Notes: generated from the sequence alone by a model not told the origin. Positions 17,792 through 27,345 are shown, counted from the first letter of the stretch. The stretch is DNA of 64,000 bases from Providencia rettgeri (GCF_023205015.1 NZ_CP096258.1:930001-994000); one strand, 5' to 3'. Numbers and translations: made by a program.

Positions 17792-19558
17792 TTAATCGAC
17801 ACCAACAGCGCTACCTGCTGGACGGCGTACATCGTTAGAGCCATAAATAAAGCCTTCACGTACTTTTCCTGAAACTGCGGAATCATTACCGGATGATTTT
17901 GCACTGACGCCCGCACCTTCAGGGATCGCGACCATAATCAACTCAGCGGCACCCCATGGTGTTTGTTCAACCATCTTGTATCCCATTTTGTCCAGCAGCG
18001 CTAAGGTGTCTTTAGAAACGCCTCTTTGCTCATAATAAACCTCATCAGGGAGCCACTGGTGGTGAATGCGTGGTGCATTAACCGCTTCTTGTGGCGGCAT
18101 ACCATGGTCGATAATATTTAAAGCGGTTTGCAGCGTAATTGAAATAATCCGTGAGCCTCCCGGTGAACCTAGCACTAAGAACACTTTGCCATCTTTCGTC
18201 ACAATAGTTGGGCTCATGGATGAGAGTGGTCGTTTACCGGGTGCAATAGAATTGCGTTCACCCTGTACTAAACCATATAGGTTTTTTTCGCCCACTTTGG
18301 TGGTGAAATCATCCATTTCATCGTTTAAGAAAAAGCCAGTTCCGGGCGGGATCACCACAGAGCCAAAACGGCCATTAATGGTATAAGTGGTTGATACTGC
18401 ATTTCCTTTCTCATCGACGACAGAATAGTGCGTGGTTTCAGGTTTTTCGTGTGGCCCCATTCCCGGTTGAACTTGGGTTGATGGTGTTGCTTGGTTGGGT
18501 TTGATTTCTTTACGTAACTCTTCTGCGTAAGCTTTACTCAGTAATTTTTCCGTTGGGTTATCGACAAATTTAGGATCCCCTAAGAACGTATTTCTATCCA
18601 TATAAGCATGACGCATCGCTTCCGTTAGAGTATGAATATAGTCCGCAGAGTTAAAGCCCATTTCCTTTAGGTCATAACCTTCTAAGATATTAAGTGTTTG
18701 GCAGATAGTCACTCCACCTGAACTTGGTGGTGGCGCTGAAATAAATTGATAGCCTCTATAGGTGCAGCTCACTGGCGCTGTATCCGTGATGGTAAAATCC
18801 GCAAAATCTTTTGCTGTTAAAATTCCGCCATTTTTCTTGGATGCTTCTTCAACAATTTTGGGGATTTCTCCTTCATAAAAGGCAGATGGGCCATTTTGGG
18901 CAATTTTTTCTAGCGTGTTAGCTAAATCGGTTTGGACCAATAAGTCGCCTGGTTGGAAGGCACTGCCATCGGGTTTTAAGAAGATACGCGCGACTTCTGG
19001 GTCTTGTTTAAAACGCTCTGTTGTGGTGTCGAGGACATCAGTATCTGCGCGGGTTAGAGTAAAGCCTTCTCTTGCTAATTTTATGGCGGGTGCCATCACC
19101 TGCTGGCGGCTCATTGTCCCATATTTCTCTAGGGCATAGTCTAGGCCTTTAACGGTACCTGGTACGCCAGATGCGAGGTAGCCATACAAACTGGCATCTT
19201 TTATAAGCTGACCATCTTTATCTAGATACATATCTGCGCTAGCGGCACCGGGGGCAGTTTCTCTAAAGTTGATGAATAAGTCTTTGCCATCAGCTAGGTG
19301 AATGGTCATAAAGCCACCACCGCCGATATTGCCACAACAAGGGTTAACAACCGCTTGTGCATAACCTACCGCAACGGCTGCATCAATGGCATTACCGCCT
19401 GACTTGAGAATGTCCGCTCCAATTTGCGATGCTAGGTGTTGGGAAGAAACAACCATGCCTTTTTTCGCTTCGACCGCAGGTTCGGAGGCGGCATAGAGTT
19501 GACTGGTTAGGAGTAAGGAAAGAAGTAGAACCGCAGGGCGTAATGATGTTTTTATCAT
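17792..19558 (-). CDS. ggt: Gamma-glutamyltranspeptidase
   Basis: A 588-residue periplasmic Ntn-hydrolase. The signal peptide is clear (hydrophobic core LLLSLLLTSQL, cleavage near YAA). The large subunit starts around KGMVVSSQHLAS and contains the conserved NPCCGNIGGGGFM. Self-cleavage would occur before Thr376 in ETTHYSVVDEKGNAVS, producing the small subunit whose N-terminal threonine is the nucleophile; LSSMSPTIV and LGSPGGSRI follow as substrate-site motifs. It cleaves or transfers the gamma-glutamyl group of glutathione and related peptides. It stands alone here, between brnQ and the peroxiredoxin gene, a place it does not hold in E. coli. Confidence 0.97.
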   Translation of the reverse strand: MIKTSLRPAVLLLSLLLTSQLYAASEPAVEAKKGMVVSSQHLASQIGADILKSGGNAIDAAVAVGYAQAVVNPCCGNIGGGGFMTIHLADGKDLFINFRETAPGAASADMYLDKDGQLIKDASLYGYLASGVPGTVKGLDYALEKYGTMSRQQVMAPAIKLAREGFTLTRADTDVLDTTTERFKQDPEVARIFLKPDGSAFQPGDLLVQTDLANTLEKIAQNGPSAFYEGEIPKIVEEASKKNGGILTAKDFADFTITDTAPVSCTYRGYQFISAPPPSSGGVTICQTLNILEGYDLKEMGFNSADYIHTLTEAMRHAYMDRNTFLGDPKFVDNPTEKLLSKAYAEELRKEIKPNQATPSTQVQPGMGPHEKPETTHYSVVDEKGNAVSTTYTINGRFGSVVIPPGTGFFLNDEMDDFTTKVGEKNLYGLVQGERNSIAPGKRPLSSMSPTIVTKDGKVFLVLGSPGGSRIISITLQTALNIIDHGMPPQEAVNAPRIHHQWLPDEVYYEQRGVSKDTLALLDKMGYKMVEQTPWGAAELIMVAIPEGAGVSAKSSGNDSAVSGKVREGFIYGSNDVRRPAGSAVGVD

Positions 19559-19753
19559 TCGTATCTCCCAGTTAAGGTTAATTGAAGTGTTCTATTGCAC
19601 AAATACTCAATATGAATAATTTGTTAATTATTTGTGTTTTTAATGTATAGCACACAATAATACAAAACATTGAGTATTTGAGTTAAGAATTGTTAACTGA
19701 GTGGAATAATTGCTAATAGGAAGAGAAAAAATAGACTTGGTTCACAAAAAGTA

Positions 19754-19778
19754 AAAAGCGGGCCTAATGCCCGCTTTT
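19754..19778 (-). terminator. Terminator of the peroxiredoxin gene
   Basis: AAAAGCGGGC, a 5-nt loop and GCCCGCTTTT form a perfect 10-bp stem; the minus strand continues with TTTTTACTTTTTG. It lies 20 bp after the gene stop. Confidence 0.9.
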
Positions 19779-19797
19779 CAAAAACTTGCGTAACGAA

Positions 19798-20400
19798 TTA
19801 CAGTTTTGCAGAGTTTTTAGTCAGGTAGTCAGCAACGCCTTTTGGAGATGCGTTCATACCTTCTTGGCCTTTTTCCCACTGAGCTGGGCAAACATCACCG
19901 TGCTCTTCGTGGAATTGCAGCGCGTCAACCATACGCAGCATTTCGTCAATGTTACGGCCTAATGGCAAGTCATTAACGACTTGGTGACGGACAACACCGT
20001 TTTTGTCAACGAGGAAAGAACCACGCAGTGCAACGCCTGCATCTGGGTGTTCGATACCGTAAGCTTTGATGATTTCGCGTTTGATATCAGCAACCATTGG
20101 GTATTTAACTTCGCCAATACCGCCGTTATCGACTGGTGTTTTACGCCATGCGTTATGAACAAACTCAGAGTCAAAAGAAACACCAACAACTTCTACGCCA
20201 CGTTTTTTGAATTCTTCGTAGCGGTGGTCGAATGCGATCAGCTCTGAAGGACAAACGAAAGTAAAGTCCATTGGCCAGAAGAAGATCACAGCTGGACGGC
20301 CGTTCAGGTGGGTTTTCAGGTTGAAGTTATCAACAATTTCACCGTTACCTAAAACAGCTGCAGCAGTAAAGTCGGGGGCTTGACGTGTTACCAGAACCAT
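19798..20400 (-). CDS. Typical 2-Cys peroxiredoxin (AhpC/TSA family)
   Basis: A 200-residue cytosolic thiol peroxidase. The peroxidatic cysteine is Cys50 in DFTFVCPSE and the resolving cysteine is Cys171 in GDVCPAQW. The segment AYGIEHPDAGVALRGSFLVD and the C-terminal YF-like extension place it in the TsaA/Prx1 branch, not with E. coli AhpC, which is 187 residues and paired with AhpF. No ahpF is adjacent here, so thioredoxin is a more likely reductant. It is a single gene with a strong terminator and a possible OxyR site upstream. Genome annotations often call it ahpC or tsaA. Confidence 0.92.
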   Translation of the reverse strand: MVLVTRQAPDFTAAAVLGNGEIVDNFNLKTHLNGRPAVIFFWPMDFTFVCPSELIAFDHRYEEFKKRGVEVVGVSFDSEFVHNAWRKTPVDNGGIGEVKYPMVADIKREIIKAYGIEHPDAGVALRGSFLVDKNGVVRHQVVNDLPLGRNIDEMLRMVDALQFHEEHGDVCPAQWEKGQEGMNASPKGVADYLTKNSAKL

Positions 20401-20551
20401 AATTTACTCCTATGAGTTTGAATTAAAGTTTTTTATCCTATTTATTCAATCACTGAAAAATTTTAATCACTGACAAATAATATGGACATAGTCCGCTAAA
20501 AGAATAAAAAAATATCTTTTGATAATAAAGACATTTAAACCGATTATTGTG

Positions 20552-20566
20552 ATAGGTTTTGGCTAT
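20552..20566 (-). promoter_or_regulatory. Candidate OxyR half-operator upstream of the peroxiredoxin
   Basis: ATAGGTTTTGGCTAT fits the OxyR half-site ATAG-N7-CTAT. It is about 150 bp upstream of the peroxiredoxin start. A second half-site at the expected spacing is not clear, so the match could be chance. Confidence 0.35.
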
Positions 20567-20634
20567 CAATAATACTGGTTTATTAAATTAATATCAATAA
20601 GATAGTTTTATTCCGCTAAAGTGCAAGCTTTAAT

Positions 20635-21246
20635 TTATTCCTTTGTGTTAATTGTGACATTCTGTACAAAAAAATGTTGCAGTGCATTAGCCATCATTTC
20701 TGGGTAAAATTGAAAGAAAATATTTTCTAACGCATCATACTGTAATAAAAAGTCGTTAAATGAACCGCTTAGCGCGCTGAGCTTGGGGCGCCTTTTTGCC
20801 ATTCCATTCAATGATTTTCCAATATAATTTTTATCTGCATAACGTATCAGCCACTGTTGGGGCCAAAGGTATTCATTTAACTCCTGAAATTTTTCAGGGG
20901 TATGACAAAGTTGAGGCTCAATTATTGTTCGGCAGTCACGTACAAAGTCCATTAGTGATATTGAAGGCTCAATAGTTGACCAATGCAAAGATAAAAAATG
21001 ATCCCAGACTAAATCCAAGGTTATAGGCGCAACACGGCGATATTCATCACGAAACAACCGTTTAGCTTCTTTGACTAAAGGGTGGGTATCTGTAATGCGG
21101 TCGACGGCTCGATGCATAAAGATACCAGAGACAATGTCGGATGAATAAAGGCCCGTAGGGTTACCGCGGACGTAGTCAGCCATGATGTTGCCGAGTAGGG
21201 AGCTGTCAGCGAGGTGGGCCAGGTGGAGGTGAGCTAGGTAATTCAT
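20635..21246 (-). CDS. acpH: Acyl carrier protein phosphodiesterase
   Basis: A 203-residue HD-like hydrolase matching E. coli AcpH (YajB, 193 residues). The conserved N-terminus MNYLAHLHLAHLADSSLLGN and the segments HRAVDRITDTHP and APITLDLVWDHFLS carry the metal-binding His and Asp residues of the family. It removes the 4'-phosphopantetheine group from acyl carrier protein. It is transcribed divergently from queA, as in E. coli. The spacer to queA is unusual: it holds an ERIC element starting 9 bp from the acpH start codon and then a GAAAAA microsatellite. Confidence 0.95.
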   Translation of the reverse strand: MNYLAHLHLAHLADSSLLGNIMADYVRGNPTGLYSSDIVSGIFMHRAVDRITDTHPLVKEAKRLFRDEYRRVAPITLDLVWDHFLSLHWSTIEPSISLMDFVRDCRTIIEPQLCHTPEKFQELNEYLWPQQWLIRYADKNYIGKSLNGMAKRRPKLSALSGSFNDFLLQYDALENIFFQFYPEMMANALQHFFVQNVTINTKE

Positions 21247-21254
21247 CCTCCTAT

Positions 21255-21384
21255 GATATACCCGATGCCTTTCAAATTATAGCCGTGTTAGCTGCACAAA
21301 CCGACCCTAGTCACATACTGATGTATGCTCCTAGGGATCAATTTGCTTGCTGCCTTGCTCTAATTCGAAATTCATGGGGTATAT
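21255..21384 (+). repeat. ERIC-type repeat between acpH and queA
   Basis: A full-length unit of about 130 bp. Its ends (GATATACCCGATGCCTTTCA and TTCATGGGGTATAT) are imperfect inverted copies, and the core ACCCTAGTCACATACTGATG with TATGCTCCTAGGG is typical. It lies in the 5' region of acpH, where it would form part of the leader if transcription starts upstream. Confidence 0.85.
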
Positions 21385-21394
21385 TTATTTAGTA

Positions 21395-21455
21395 GAAAAA
21401 GAAAAAGAAAAAGAAAAAGAAAAAGAAAAAGAAAAAGAAAAAGAAAAAGAAAAAA
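21395..21455 (+). repeat. GAAAAA hexanucleotide microsatellite
   Basis: Nine perfect tandem GAAAAA units run from 21395 to 21448, followed by a GAAAAAA variant. The tract begins 11 bp after the ERIC unit and ends about 200 bp before queA. Such a tract is prone to slipped-strand changes in copy number. Confidence 0.95.
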
Positions 21456-21658
21456 GACGGGAGTTAATGTGTCATAAAAGTTGAGTAAAATTGAAATAAT
21501 TCATTCTTTGAATGGATAAATAGCATACAGAATTTTTTGCTAACAAAATATTTGTTAAATAATGGTGTTTTTTTGTGCGATTTTGCGCTTATTTCTTGCG
21601 CCAAAGTCGGTGCGGCACTAGACTAGTTGCCTGTTTTTTTTAGATTGATGTCAATACA

Positions 21659-22729
21659 ATGCGTGTTTCTGATTTTACTTTTGAATTACCTGAAGAACTG
21701 ATTGCCCATTATCCACAGGCTGAGCGCAGTGCTTGCCGCTTATTAAGCCTCGATGGTGGCTCCGGGCAGCTCACGCATGGTGTTTTTACCGATATTCTAG
21801 AAAAACTGGAGCACGGTGACTTGCTAGTGTTCAATAACACTCGCGTGATCCCAGCACGGTTATTTGGGCGCAAGGTTAGCGGCGGTAAAATTGAAGTTCT
21901 GATTGAACGTATGTTGGACGAACACCACGTACTTGCTCATGTTAGGGCATCAAAAGCACCAAAAGAAGGGGCTGAATTACTGCTAGGTGAAGATGAAAGC
22001 GTGAAGGCGACGATGGTCGCGCGTCATGGTGCATTGTTTGAACTACGTTTTGACGATGAACGTGATGTACTGAGCATCCTAAACCAAATTGGTCATATGC
22101 CTTTGCCACCTTATATTGACCGCCCTGATGAAGAGTCAGATAAAGAACTTTATCAAACTGTGTATAGTGAAAAACCGGGGGCTGTCGCAGCACCAACGGC
22201 AGGTTTACACTTTGATGAGCCGTTACTTGAAGCATTGCGCCAAAAAGGCGTAGAAATGGCGTTTGTGACATTGCATGTGGGAGCCGGCACCTTTCAACCA
22301 GTACGTGTTGATACTATCGAAGATCACATTATGCATTCTGAATATGCAGAAGTGCCACAAGAGGTCGTGGATGCCGTTTTAGCCTGTAAAGCTCGAGGTA
22401 ATCGCGTTATCGCCGTTGGAACGACATCTGTTCGGTCACTAGAAAGTGCCGCAAAAGCAAGCCAAGACGCTTTAATTGCTCCATTTTTTGATGATACCCA
22501 AATCTTTATTTACCCAGGGTATGAATATCAGGTGATAGATGCACTAATCACCAATTTCCACTTACCTGAATCTACATTAATTATGTTGGTTTCTGCGTTT
22601 GCTGGATATAAAAATACTATGAACGCATATAAAGAGGCGGTGGAACAAAAATACCGTTTCTTTAGTTATGGCGATGCAATGTTCATTACCCCCAATTCAA
22701 ATGCTCGATTTGAGAAAATTGGTGAGTAA
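21659..22729 (+). CDS. queA: S-adenosylmethionine:tRNA ribosyltransferase-isomerase QueA
   Basis: A 356-residue cytosolic enzyme, the same length as E. coli QueA. Conserved segments include MRVSDFTFELPEELIAHYP at the start, GDLLVFNNTRVIPARL, the long AAPTAGLHFDE motif and GAGTFQPVRV. It transfers and isomerises the ribosyl part of SAM onto 7-aminomethyl-7-deazaguanine in tRNA, giving epoxyqueuosine. It is the first gene of queA-tgt-yajC-secD-secF, as in E. coli. The Shine-Dalgarno is weak. Confidence 0.97.
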   Translation: MRVSDFTFELPEELIAHYPQAERSACRLLSLDGGSGQLTHGVFTDILEKLEHGDLLVFNNTRVIPARLFGRKVSGGKIEVLIERMLDEHHVLAHVRASKAPKEGAELLLGEDESVKATMVARHGALFELRFDDERDVLSILNQIGHMPLPPYIDRPDEESDKELYQTVYSEKPGAVAAPTAGLHFDEPLLEALRQKGVEMAFVTLHVGAGTFQPVRVDTIEDHIMHSEYAEVPQEVVDAVLACKARGNRVIAVGTTSVRSLESAAKASQDALIAPFFDDTQIFIYPGYEYQVIDALITNFHLPESTLIMLVSAFAGYKNTMNAYKEAVEQKYRFFSYGDAMFITPNSNARFEKIGE

Positions 22730-22818
22730 TCAGTTTTAAGCGGTGGCATCGGCTGCTTGCTTAGCAAATTAATATTATCGATAGCAACAGACTGTTTTTC
22801 TGCTGCTAGGAGGCAAAT

Positions 22819-23946
22819 GTGAAATATGAATTACAAACGACTGACGGCAATGCACGCCGTGGTCGCTTAGTATTTGAGCGTGGTGTGGTGGAAACCCCTG
22901 CATTTATGCCAGTAGGAACCTACGGTACAGTTAAGGGGATGACCCCTGAAGAAGTCAAAGAAACTGGTGCTCAAATCTTATTAGGGAATACTTTCCACCT
23001 GTGGTTACGTCCAGGTCAAGAAATCATGAAGTTACATGGCGATCTCCATGACTTTATGCAATGGCAAGGGCCAATTTTAACCGATTCAGGTGGCTTTCAA
23101 GTCTTTAGTCTTGGTGCGATGCGCAAAATTAAAGAAGAAGGGGTGCATTTTCGCAACCCTATCAACGGTGAAAAAGTTTTCCTAAGCCCTGAAAAATCGA
23201 TGGAAATTCAGTATGACCTCGGCTCAGACATTGTCATGATTTTTGACGAATGTACGCCATACCCTGCGGATTGGGACTATGCAAAGACATCCATGGAAAT
23301 GTCGCTGCGTTGGGCTGCACGTAGTCGTCAACGTTTTGACGAACTGAACAACAAAAATGCCCTGTTTGGTATCATTCAAGGCAGTGTTTACGAAGATTTA
23401 CGTGATATTTCAGTTAAGGGGCTGGTGGAAATCGGCTTTGATGGGTACGCTGTAGGCGGCTTAGCCGTAGGCGAACCGAAAGAAGATATGCACCGTATTT
23501 TAGAGCACGTCTGCCCACAAATTCCGGCAGAAAAACCACGCTATTTAATGGGTGTAGGGAAACCGGAAGACTTAGTGGAAGGGGTTCGCCGTGGTATCGA
23601 TATGTTCGATTGTGTGATGCCAACACGAAATGCACGAAATGGGCATTTATTTGTGACAAATGGCGTGGTAAAAATTCGTAATGCTAAGTATAAATCAGAC
23701 ACATCAACACTGGATGCTGATTGCGACTGCTATACTTGCCGTCATTATAGCCGTGCTTATCTGCATCACCTTGATAGATGTAATGAAATCCTTGGTGCAA
23801 GGCTCAATACCATCCATAATTTACGTTATTACCAGCGTTTGATGGCAGGTATTCGCCAAGCCATTGAAAATGGGAATTTTGAAGAGTTTGCTAAAGATTT
23901 TTACCAAAAGATTGGTAAACCCGAACCTTCATTAAATATCGAGTGA
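22819..23946 (+). CDS. tgt: tRNA-guanine transglycosylase
   Basis: A 375-residue enzyme, identical in length to E. coli Tgt, with a GTG start after a strong AGGAGG. The catalytic motif TDSGGFQVFSL, the nucleophile segment FDCVMPTRNARNGH and the zinc site CDCYTCRHYSRAYLHH are all present. It exchanges guanine-34 for preQ1 in tRNAs for Asp, Asn, His and Tyr; QueA then acts on the product. It is 89 bp after queA, and yajC follows 94 bp later. Confidence 0.97.
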   Translation: MKYELQTTDGNARRGRLVFERGVVETPAFMPVGTYGTVKGMTPEEVKETGAQILLGNTFHLWLRPGQEIMKLHGDLHDFMQWQGPILTDSGGFQVFSLGAMRKIKEEGVHFRNPINGEKVFLSPEKSMEIQYDLGSDIVMIFDECTPYPADWDYAKTSMEMSLRWAARSRQRFDELNNKNALFGIIQGSVYEDLRDISVKGLVEIGFDGYAVGGLAVGEPKEDMHRILEHVCPQIPAEKPRYLMGVGKPEDLVEGVRRGIDMFDCVMPTRNARNGHLFVTNGVVKIRNAKYKSDTSTLDADCDCYTCRHYSRAYLHHLDRCNEILGARLNTIHNLRYYQRLMAGIRQAIENGNFEEFAKDFYQKIGKPEPSLNIE

Positions 23947-24040
23947 ATTTAAGTGCGAAATGCCACTAATCTGTGTAGCATATCAAACTTAGCTTTTTTG
24001 TATGTAAAATTGCTTTCAATAAAACAATGAGGAAAGTTGA

Positions 24041-24373
24041 ATGAGTTTTTTTATTTCTGAAGCGGCGGCGTCAGCAGGTGCACCAGCGCAGGGTAGTCCA
24101 TACACCATGGTTATCATGCTTGTTGTTTTCGCGCTGATCTTCTATTTCATGATTTTGCGTCCACAGCAAAAACGTGCGAAAGAACACCGTAAATTGATGG
24201 AATCTATCACTAAAGGTGATGAAGTTTTAACAACTGGTGGTTTAATCGGACGTGTAACTAAAGTGTCTGAAACCGGTTATGTGGTTCTTGAGCTGAGTGA
24301 GAACACAGAAGTAACCATCAAACGTGATTTCGTTGCTGCTGTTTTACCTAAAGGCACAATGAAAGCAATTTAA
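24041..24373 (+). CDS. yajC: Sec translocon accessory protein YajC
   Basis: A 110-residue inner-membrane protein with one transmembrane helix (MVIMLVVFALIFYFMILRPQ) and a small cytoplasmic domain containing TKGDEVLTTGGLIGRVTKV. It joins SecD and SecF in the accessory complex of the SecYEG channel and also contacts AcrB in E. coli. The helix is followed by the conserved RPQQKRAKEHRK. It lies 26 bp upstream of secD in the conserved operon. Confidence 0.97.
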   Translation: MSFFISEAAASAGAPAQGSPYTMVIMLVVFALIFYFMILRPQQKRAKEHRKLMESITKGDEVLTTGGLIGRVTKVSETGYVVLELSENTEVTIKRDFVAAVLPKGTMKAI

Positions 24374-24399
24374 TTCTGATTCTCCCGAAGGGAACTGCC

Positions 24400-26247
24400 G
24401 TGCTAAACCGTTATCCTTTGTGGAAGTATCTGATGTTGATCTGTGCGATCCTCATCGGTTTGCTTTATGCGCTTCCAAACCTATATGGTGAGGATCCGGC
24501 TGTTCAGATCACTGGCGTGCGGGGAACCGCCGCCAATGAACAAACGCTGATCCAAGTCCAAAAATCGTTAAAAGACGATAAAATTGAGAGTAAATCTATC
24601 TCTCTAGAAAATGGGGCGATTTTAGCCCGATTCAACAACTCTGATGTTCAGTTACGTGCGCGTGAAGTGATCATGAATGCACTGGGTGACCAGTATGTTG
24701 TTGCATTAAACCTTGCACCTGCAACGCCTAAGTGGCTCGAAGCTATCGGTGGTGAACCGATGAAGCTTGGTCTTGATCTGCGTGGTGGGGTTCACTTCCT
24801 GATGGAAGTTGATATGGACACTGCATTAGGTAAATTGCAGGAACAAAACATGGATGGTTTGCGTAATGACCTACGTCAAGAAGGCATTGCGTACTCTTCT
24901 ATTCGTAAAGGCAATGATTACAGCGTGGAAGTTCGCTTTCGTAACGCGGATGATCGTAGCCAAGCTGAAAAAGCATTGTCTCGTAAATACCCTGATTTAG
25001 TCTTTAGTGATGGCAGCGATAACACGATGATTGCTGTTATGACCGACGAGCGCTTACGTGAAGCTCGTAACTATGCGGTTTCTCAGAACATCACTATTAT
25101 TCGCAACCGTGTAAACCAATTAGGTGTTGCGGAGCCACTTGTTCAACGCCAAGGTGCTGACCGAATTGTCGTTGAATTACCGGGTATTCAAGATACCGCT
25201 CGTGCAAAAGAGATTTTAGGTGCGACTGCGACATTAGAATTCCGTTTGGTGAATACTTCAGTCGATTCTTCAGCAGCAGAAAGTGGCCGTGTACCAGGTG
25301 ACTCAGAAGTTAAATATGACCGTGAAGGCATGCCTTACGTGTTATATAAGCGTGTGATCTTAACGGGTGACCATATTACGGATTCAACCTCTGAAGCGGA
25401 TGAAAATGGTCAACCACAAGTAAGTATCAGCCTTGATAGTGCTGGTGGTTCTATCATGTCTGATTTTACACGTGATAACCAAGACAAGCTGATGGCAACG
25501 CTGTTTGTTGAATACAAAGACAGTGGCAAAAAAGACGCAACGGGCCGTTCAATTTTGGTGAAAGATGAAAAAGTCATCAATGCGGCACGTATTTCTGCGC
25601 GTTTTGGTAGTAAATTCCGTATTACGGGTATTACTAATGGTACTGAAGCTCGCCAGCTTTCATTACTGTTACGTGCAGGTGCGTTGATTGCACCAATCCA
25701 AATTGTTGAAGAACGTACCATAGGTCCAACACTGGGTATGCAAAATATCGAGCAAGGGCTAAAAGCTTGTATTGCAGGTCTGTTAGCTTCAATCCTGTTT
25801 ATGATTATTTACTATCGTAAATTTGGTTTGATTGCGAGTAGCGCGCTGTTGGCTAACTTGGTGCTAATTGTTGGTGTAATGTCCTTATTACCGGGCGCGA
25901 CACTTACCATGCCAGGTATTGCCGGTATCGTGTTAACCCTTGCGGTTGCCGTCGATGCGAACGTTCTCATTAATGAACGGATAAAAGAAGAGTTGCGAAA
26001 TGGGCGGTCTGTCCAGCAAGCGATTCATGAAGGCTATAAAGGCGCCTTCTCAAGTATTACAGACGCAAACTTAACGACACTGATTACAGCCATTATTCTT
26101 TATGCGGTGGGTACAGGGTCGATTAAAGGCTTTGCGATTACGACAGCGATTGGTGTCGCAACCTCTATGTTTACAGCTATTGTCGGTACACGTGCTATTG
26201 TGAACCTGCTTTACGGCGGTAAACGTATTAACAAGCTGTCAATTTAA
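24400..26247 (+). CDS. secD: Protein translocase subunit SecD
   Basis: A 615-residue RND-type membrane protein, the same length as E. coli SecD, with a GTG start after GAAGGGA. It has an N-terminal helix (residues 8-27), a large periplasmic domain (P1) with GLDLRGGVHFLMEV, and five more helices from about residue 450. The membrane motif AVAVDANVLINERIKEEL and the C-terminal SSITDANLTTLITA are characteristic. With SecF it uses the proton gradient to help export finish on the periplasmic side. It ends 10 bp before secF. Confidence 0.97.
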   Translation: MLNRYPLWKYLMLICAILIGLLYALPNLYGEDPAVQITGVRGTAANEQTLIQVQKSLKDDKIESKSISLENGAILARFNNSDVQLRAREVIMNALGDQYVVALNLAPATPKWLEAIGGEPMKLGLDLRGGVHFLMEVDMDTALGKLQEQNMDGLRNDLRQEGIAYSSIRKGNDYSVEVRFRNADDRSQAEKALSRKYPDLVFSDGSDNTMIAVMTDERLREARNYAVSQNITIIRNRVNQLGVAEPLVQRQGADRIVVELPGIQDTARAKEILGATATLEFRLVNTSVDSSAAESGRVPGDSEVKYDREGMPYVLYKRVILTGDHITDSTSEADENGQPQVSISLDSAGGSIMSDFTRDNQDKLMATLFVEYKDSGKKDATGRSILVKDEKVINAARISARFGSKFRITGITNGTEARQLSLLLRAGALIAPIQIVEERTIGPTLGMQNIEQGLKACIAGLLASILFMIIYYRKFGLIASSALLANLVLIVGVMSLLPGATLTMPGIAGIVLTLAVAVDANVLINERIKEELRNGRSVQQAIHEGYKGAFSSITDANLTTLITAIILYAVGTGSIKGFAITTAIGVATSMFTAIVGTRAIVNLLYGGKRINKLSI

Positions 26248-26257
26248 GGAGCACGTT

Positions 26258-27226
26258 GTGGCACAGGATTATTCTGTTGAACAATTGAACTATGGTCGTA
26301 AAGTTTATGACTTTATGCGCTGGGACAACGTTGCCTTTAGTATTTCTATCGTATTACTGATTGCTTCTTTTGTGATTATTGGCGTCAAAGGTTTTAACTG
26401 GGGCTTAGATTTCACTGGTGGTACGGTCATTGAAATCAACTTAAGTCAGCCAGCTGATTTGGATAAAATTCGTGATAGCTTGTCTAACTCGAACCATAAA
26501 GATCCACTAATCCAAAACTTTGGTAGTAGCCGCGACATCATGATCCGCATTCCGCCAATTGAAGGCACTGCGGGTCAAGAAGTTGGGAAAGAAATTATCA
26601 CAATCATCAACCAGAGCGTGGATGACAAAGCAACTGTTAAGCGTATTGAATTCGTTGGGCCGAGTGTCGGTGCTGAGTTGGCGCAAACAGGGGCTTTAGC
26701 TCTGTTAACTGCGTTGATTTGTATCTTGATTTATGTCGGCTTCCGTTTTGAATGGCGCTTAGCTGCGGGTGCGGTATTATCACTCGCGCATGACGTGGTA
26801 ATTACTTTAGGCATTCTGTCTCTGTTCCATATTGAGATAGATATGACCATCGTGGCATCATTGATGTCGGTTATCGGTTATTCACTGAACGACAGTATCG
26901 TTGTATCAGACCGTATCCGTGAGAACTTCCGTAAAATTCGCCGTGGTACACCATACGAAATCATGAACGTCTCTTTGACGCAAACATTGAGCCGTACCAT
27001 CATGACATCAGCCACCACGTTATTAGTGGTTCTGATGCTGTACCTATTTGGCGGTGCAATGTTGGAAGGCTTCTCATTGGTGATGTTAATCGGTGTAACT
27101 ATCGGTACTATCTCATCTATTTACGTGGCTTCTGCATTAGCACTGAAGATGGGTATGAAGCGTGAACACTTGATGCAAGCGAAAGTCGAAAAAGAAGGCG
27201 CAGACCAAGAGTCATTACTGCCTTAG
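26258..27226 (+). CDS. secF: Protein translocase subunit SecF
   Basis: A 322-residue partner of SecD with a GTG start preceded by AAGGAGC. It shows helix 1 (VAFSISIVLLIASFVIIGV), the periplasmic WGLDFTGGTVIEI region and the membrane motif MSVIGYSLNDSIVVSDRIREN, which is the SecF counterpart of the SecD proton-path segment. It is the last gene of the operon. An ERIC unit begins six bases after the stop, and a strong terminator lies just beyond it. Confidence 0.97.
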   Translation: MAQDYSVEQLNYGRKVYDFMRWDNVAFSISIVLLIASFVIIGVKGFNWGLDFTGGTVIEINLSQPADLDKIRDSLSNSNHKDPLIQNFGSSRDIMIRIPPIEGTAGQEVGKEIITIINQSVDDKATVKRIEFVGPSVGAELAQTGALALLTALICILIYVGFRFEWRLAAGAVLSLAHDVVITLGILSLFHIEIDMTIVASLMSVIGYSLNDSIVVSDRIRENFRKIRRGTPYEIMNVSLTQTLSRTIMTSATTLLVVLMLYLFGGAMLEGFSLVMLIGVTIGTISSIYVASALALKMGMKREHLMQAKVEKEGADQESLLP

Positions 27227-27231
27227 TTCTT

Positions 27232-27345
27232 AAAATAGTTCGTGTTGTGAGTAGGCAGCCAGTGAACGATATCCCTAGGGACATACATAAGTATGTGACT
27301 AGGGGTAATAAACGATACTAGCACCCTTACAACGCGAAATATGAA
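27232..27345 (-). repeat. ERIC-type repeat after secF, opposite orientation
   Basis: This is the only copy whose core reads in reverse on the plus strand (CCCTAGGGACATACATAAG then TATGTGACTAGGGG). The right arm read on the minus strand begins ATTTCGCGTTGTAAGGG. It sits between the secF stop and the operon terminator and so is transcribed as part of the 3' untranslated region. Confidence 0.8.

Noticed and set aside
21395..21455. CRISPR-like array
   Set aside because: The repeat unit is six bases with no spacers; it is a microsatellite. No CRISPR repeat or cas gene is present in the window.
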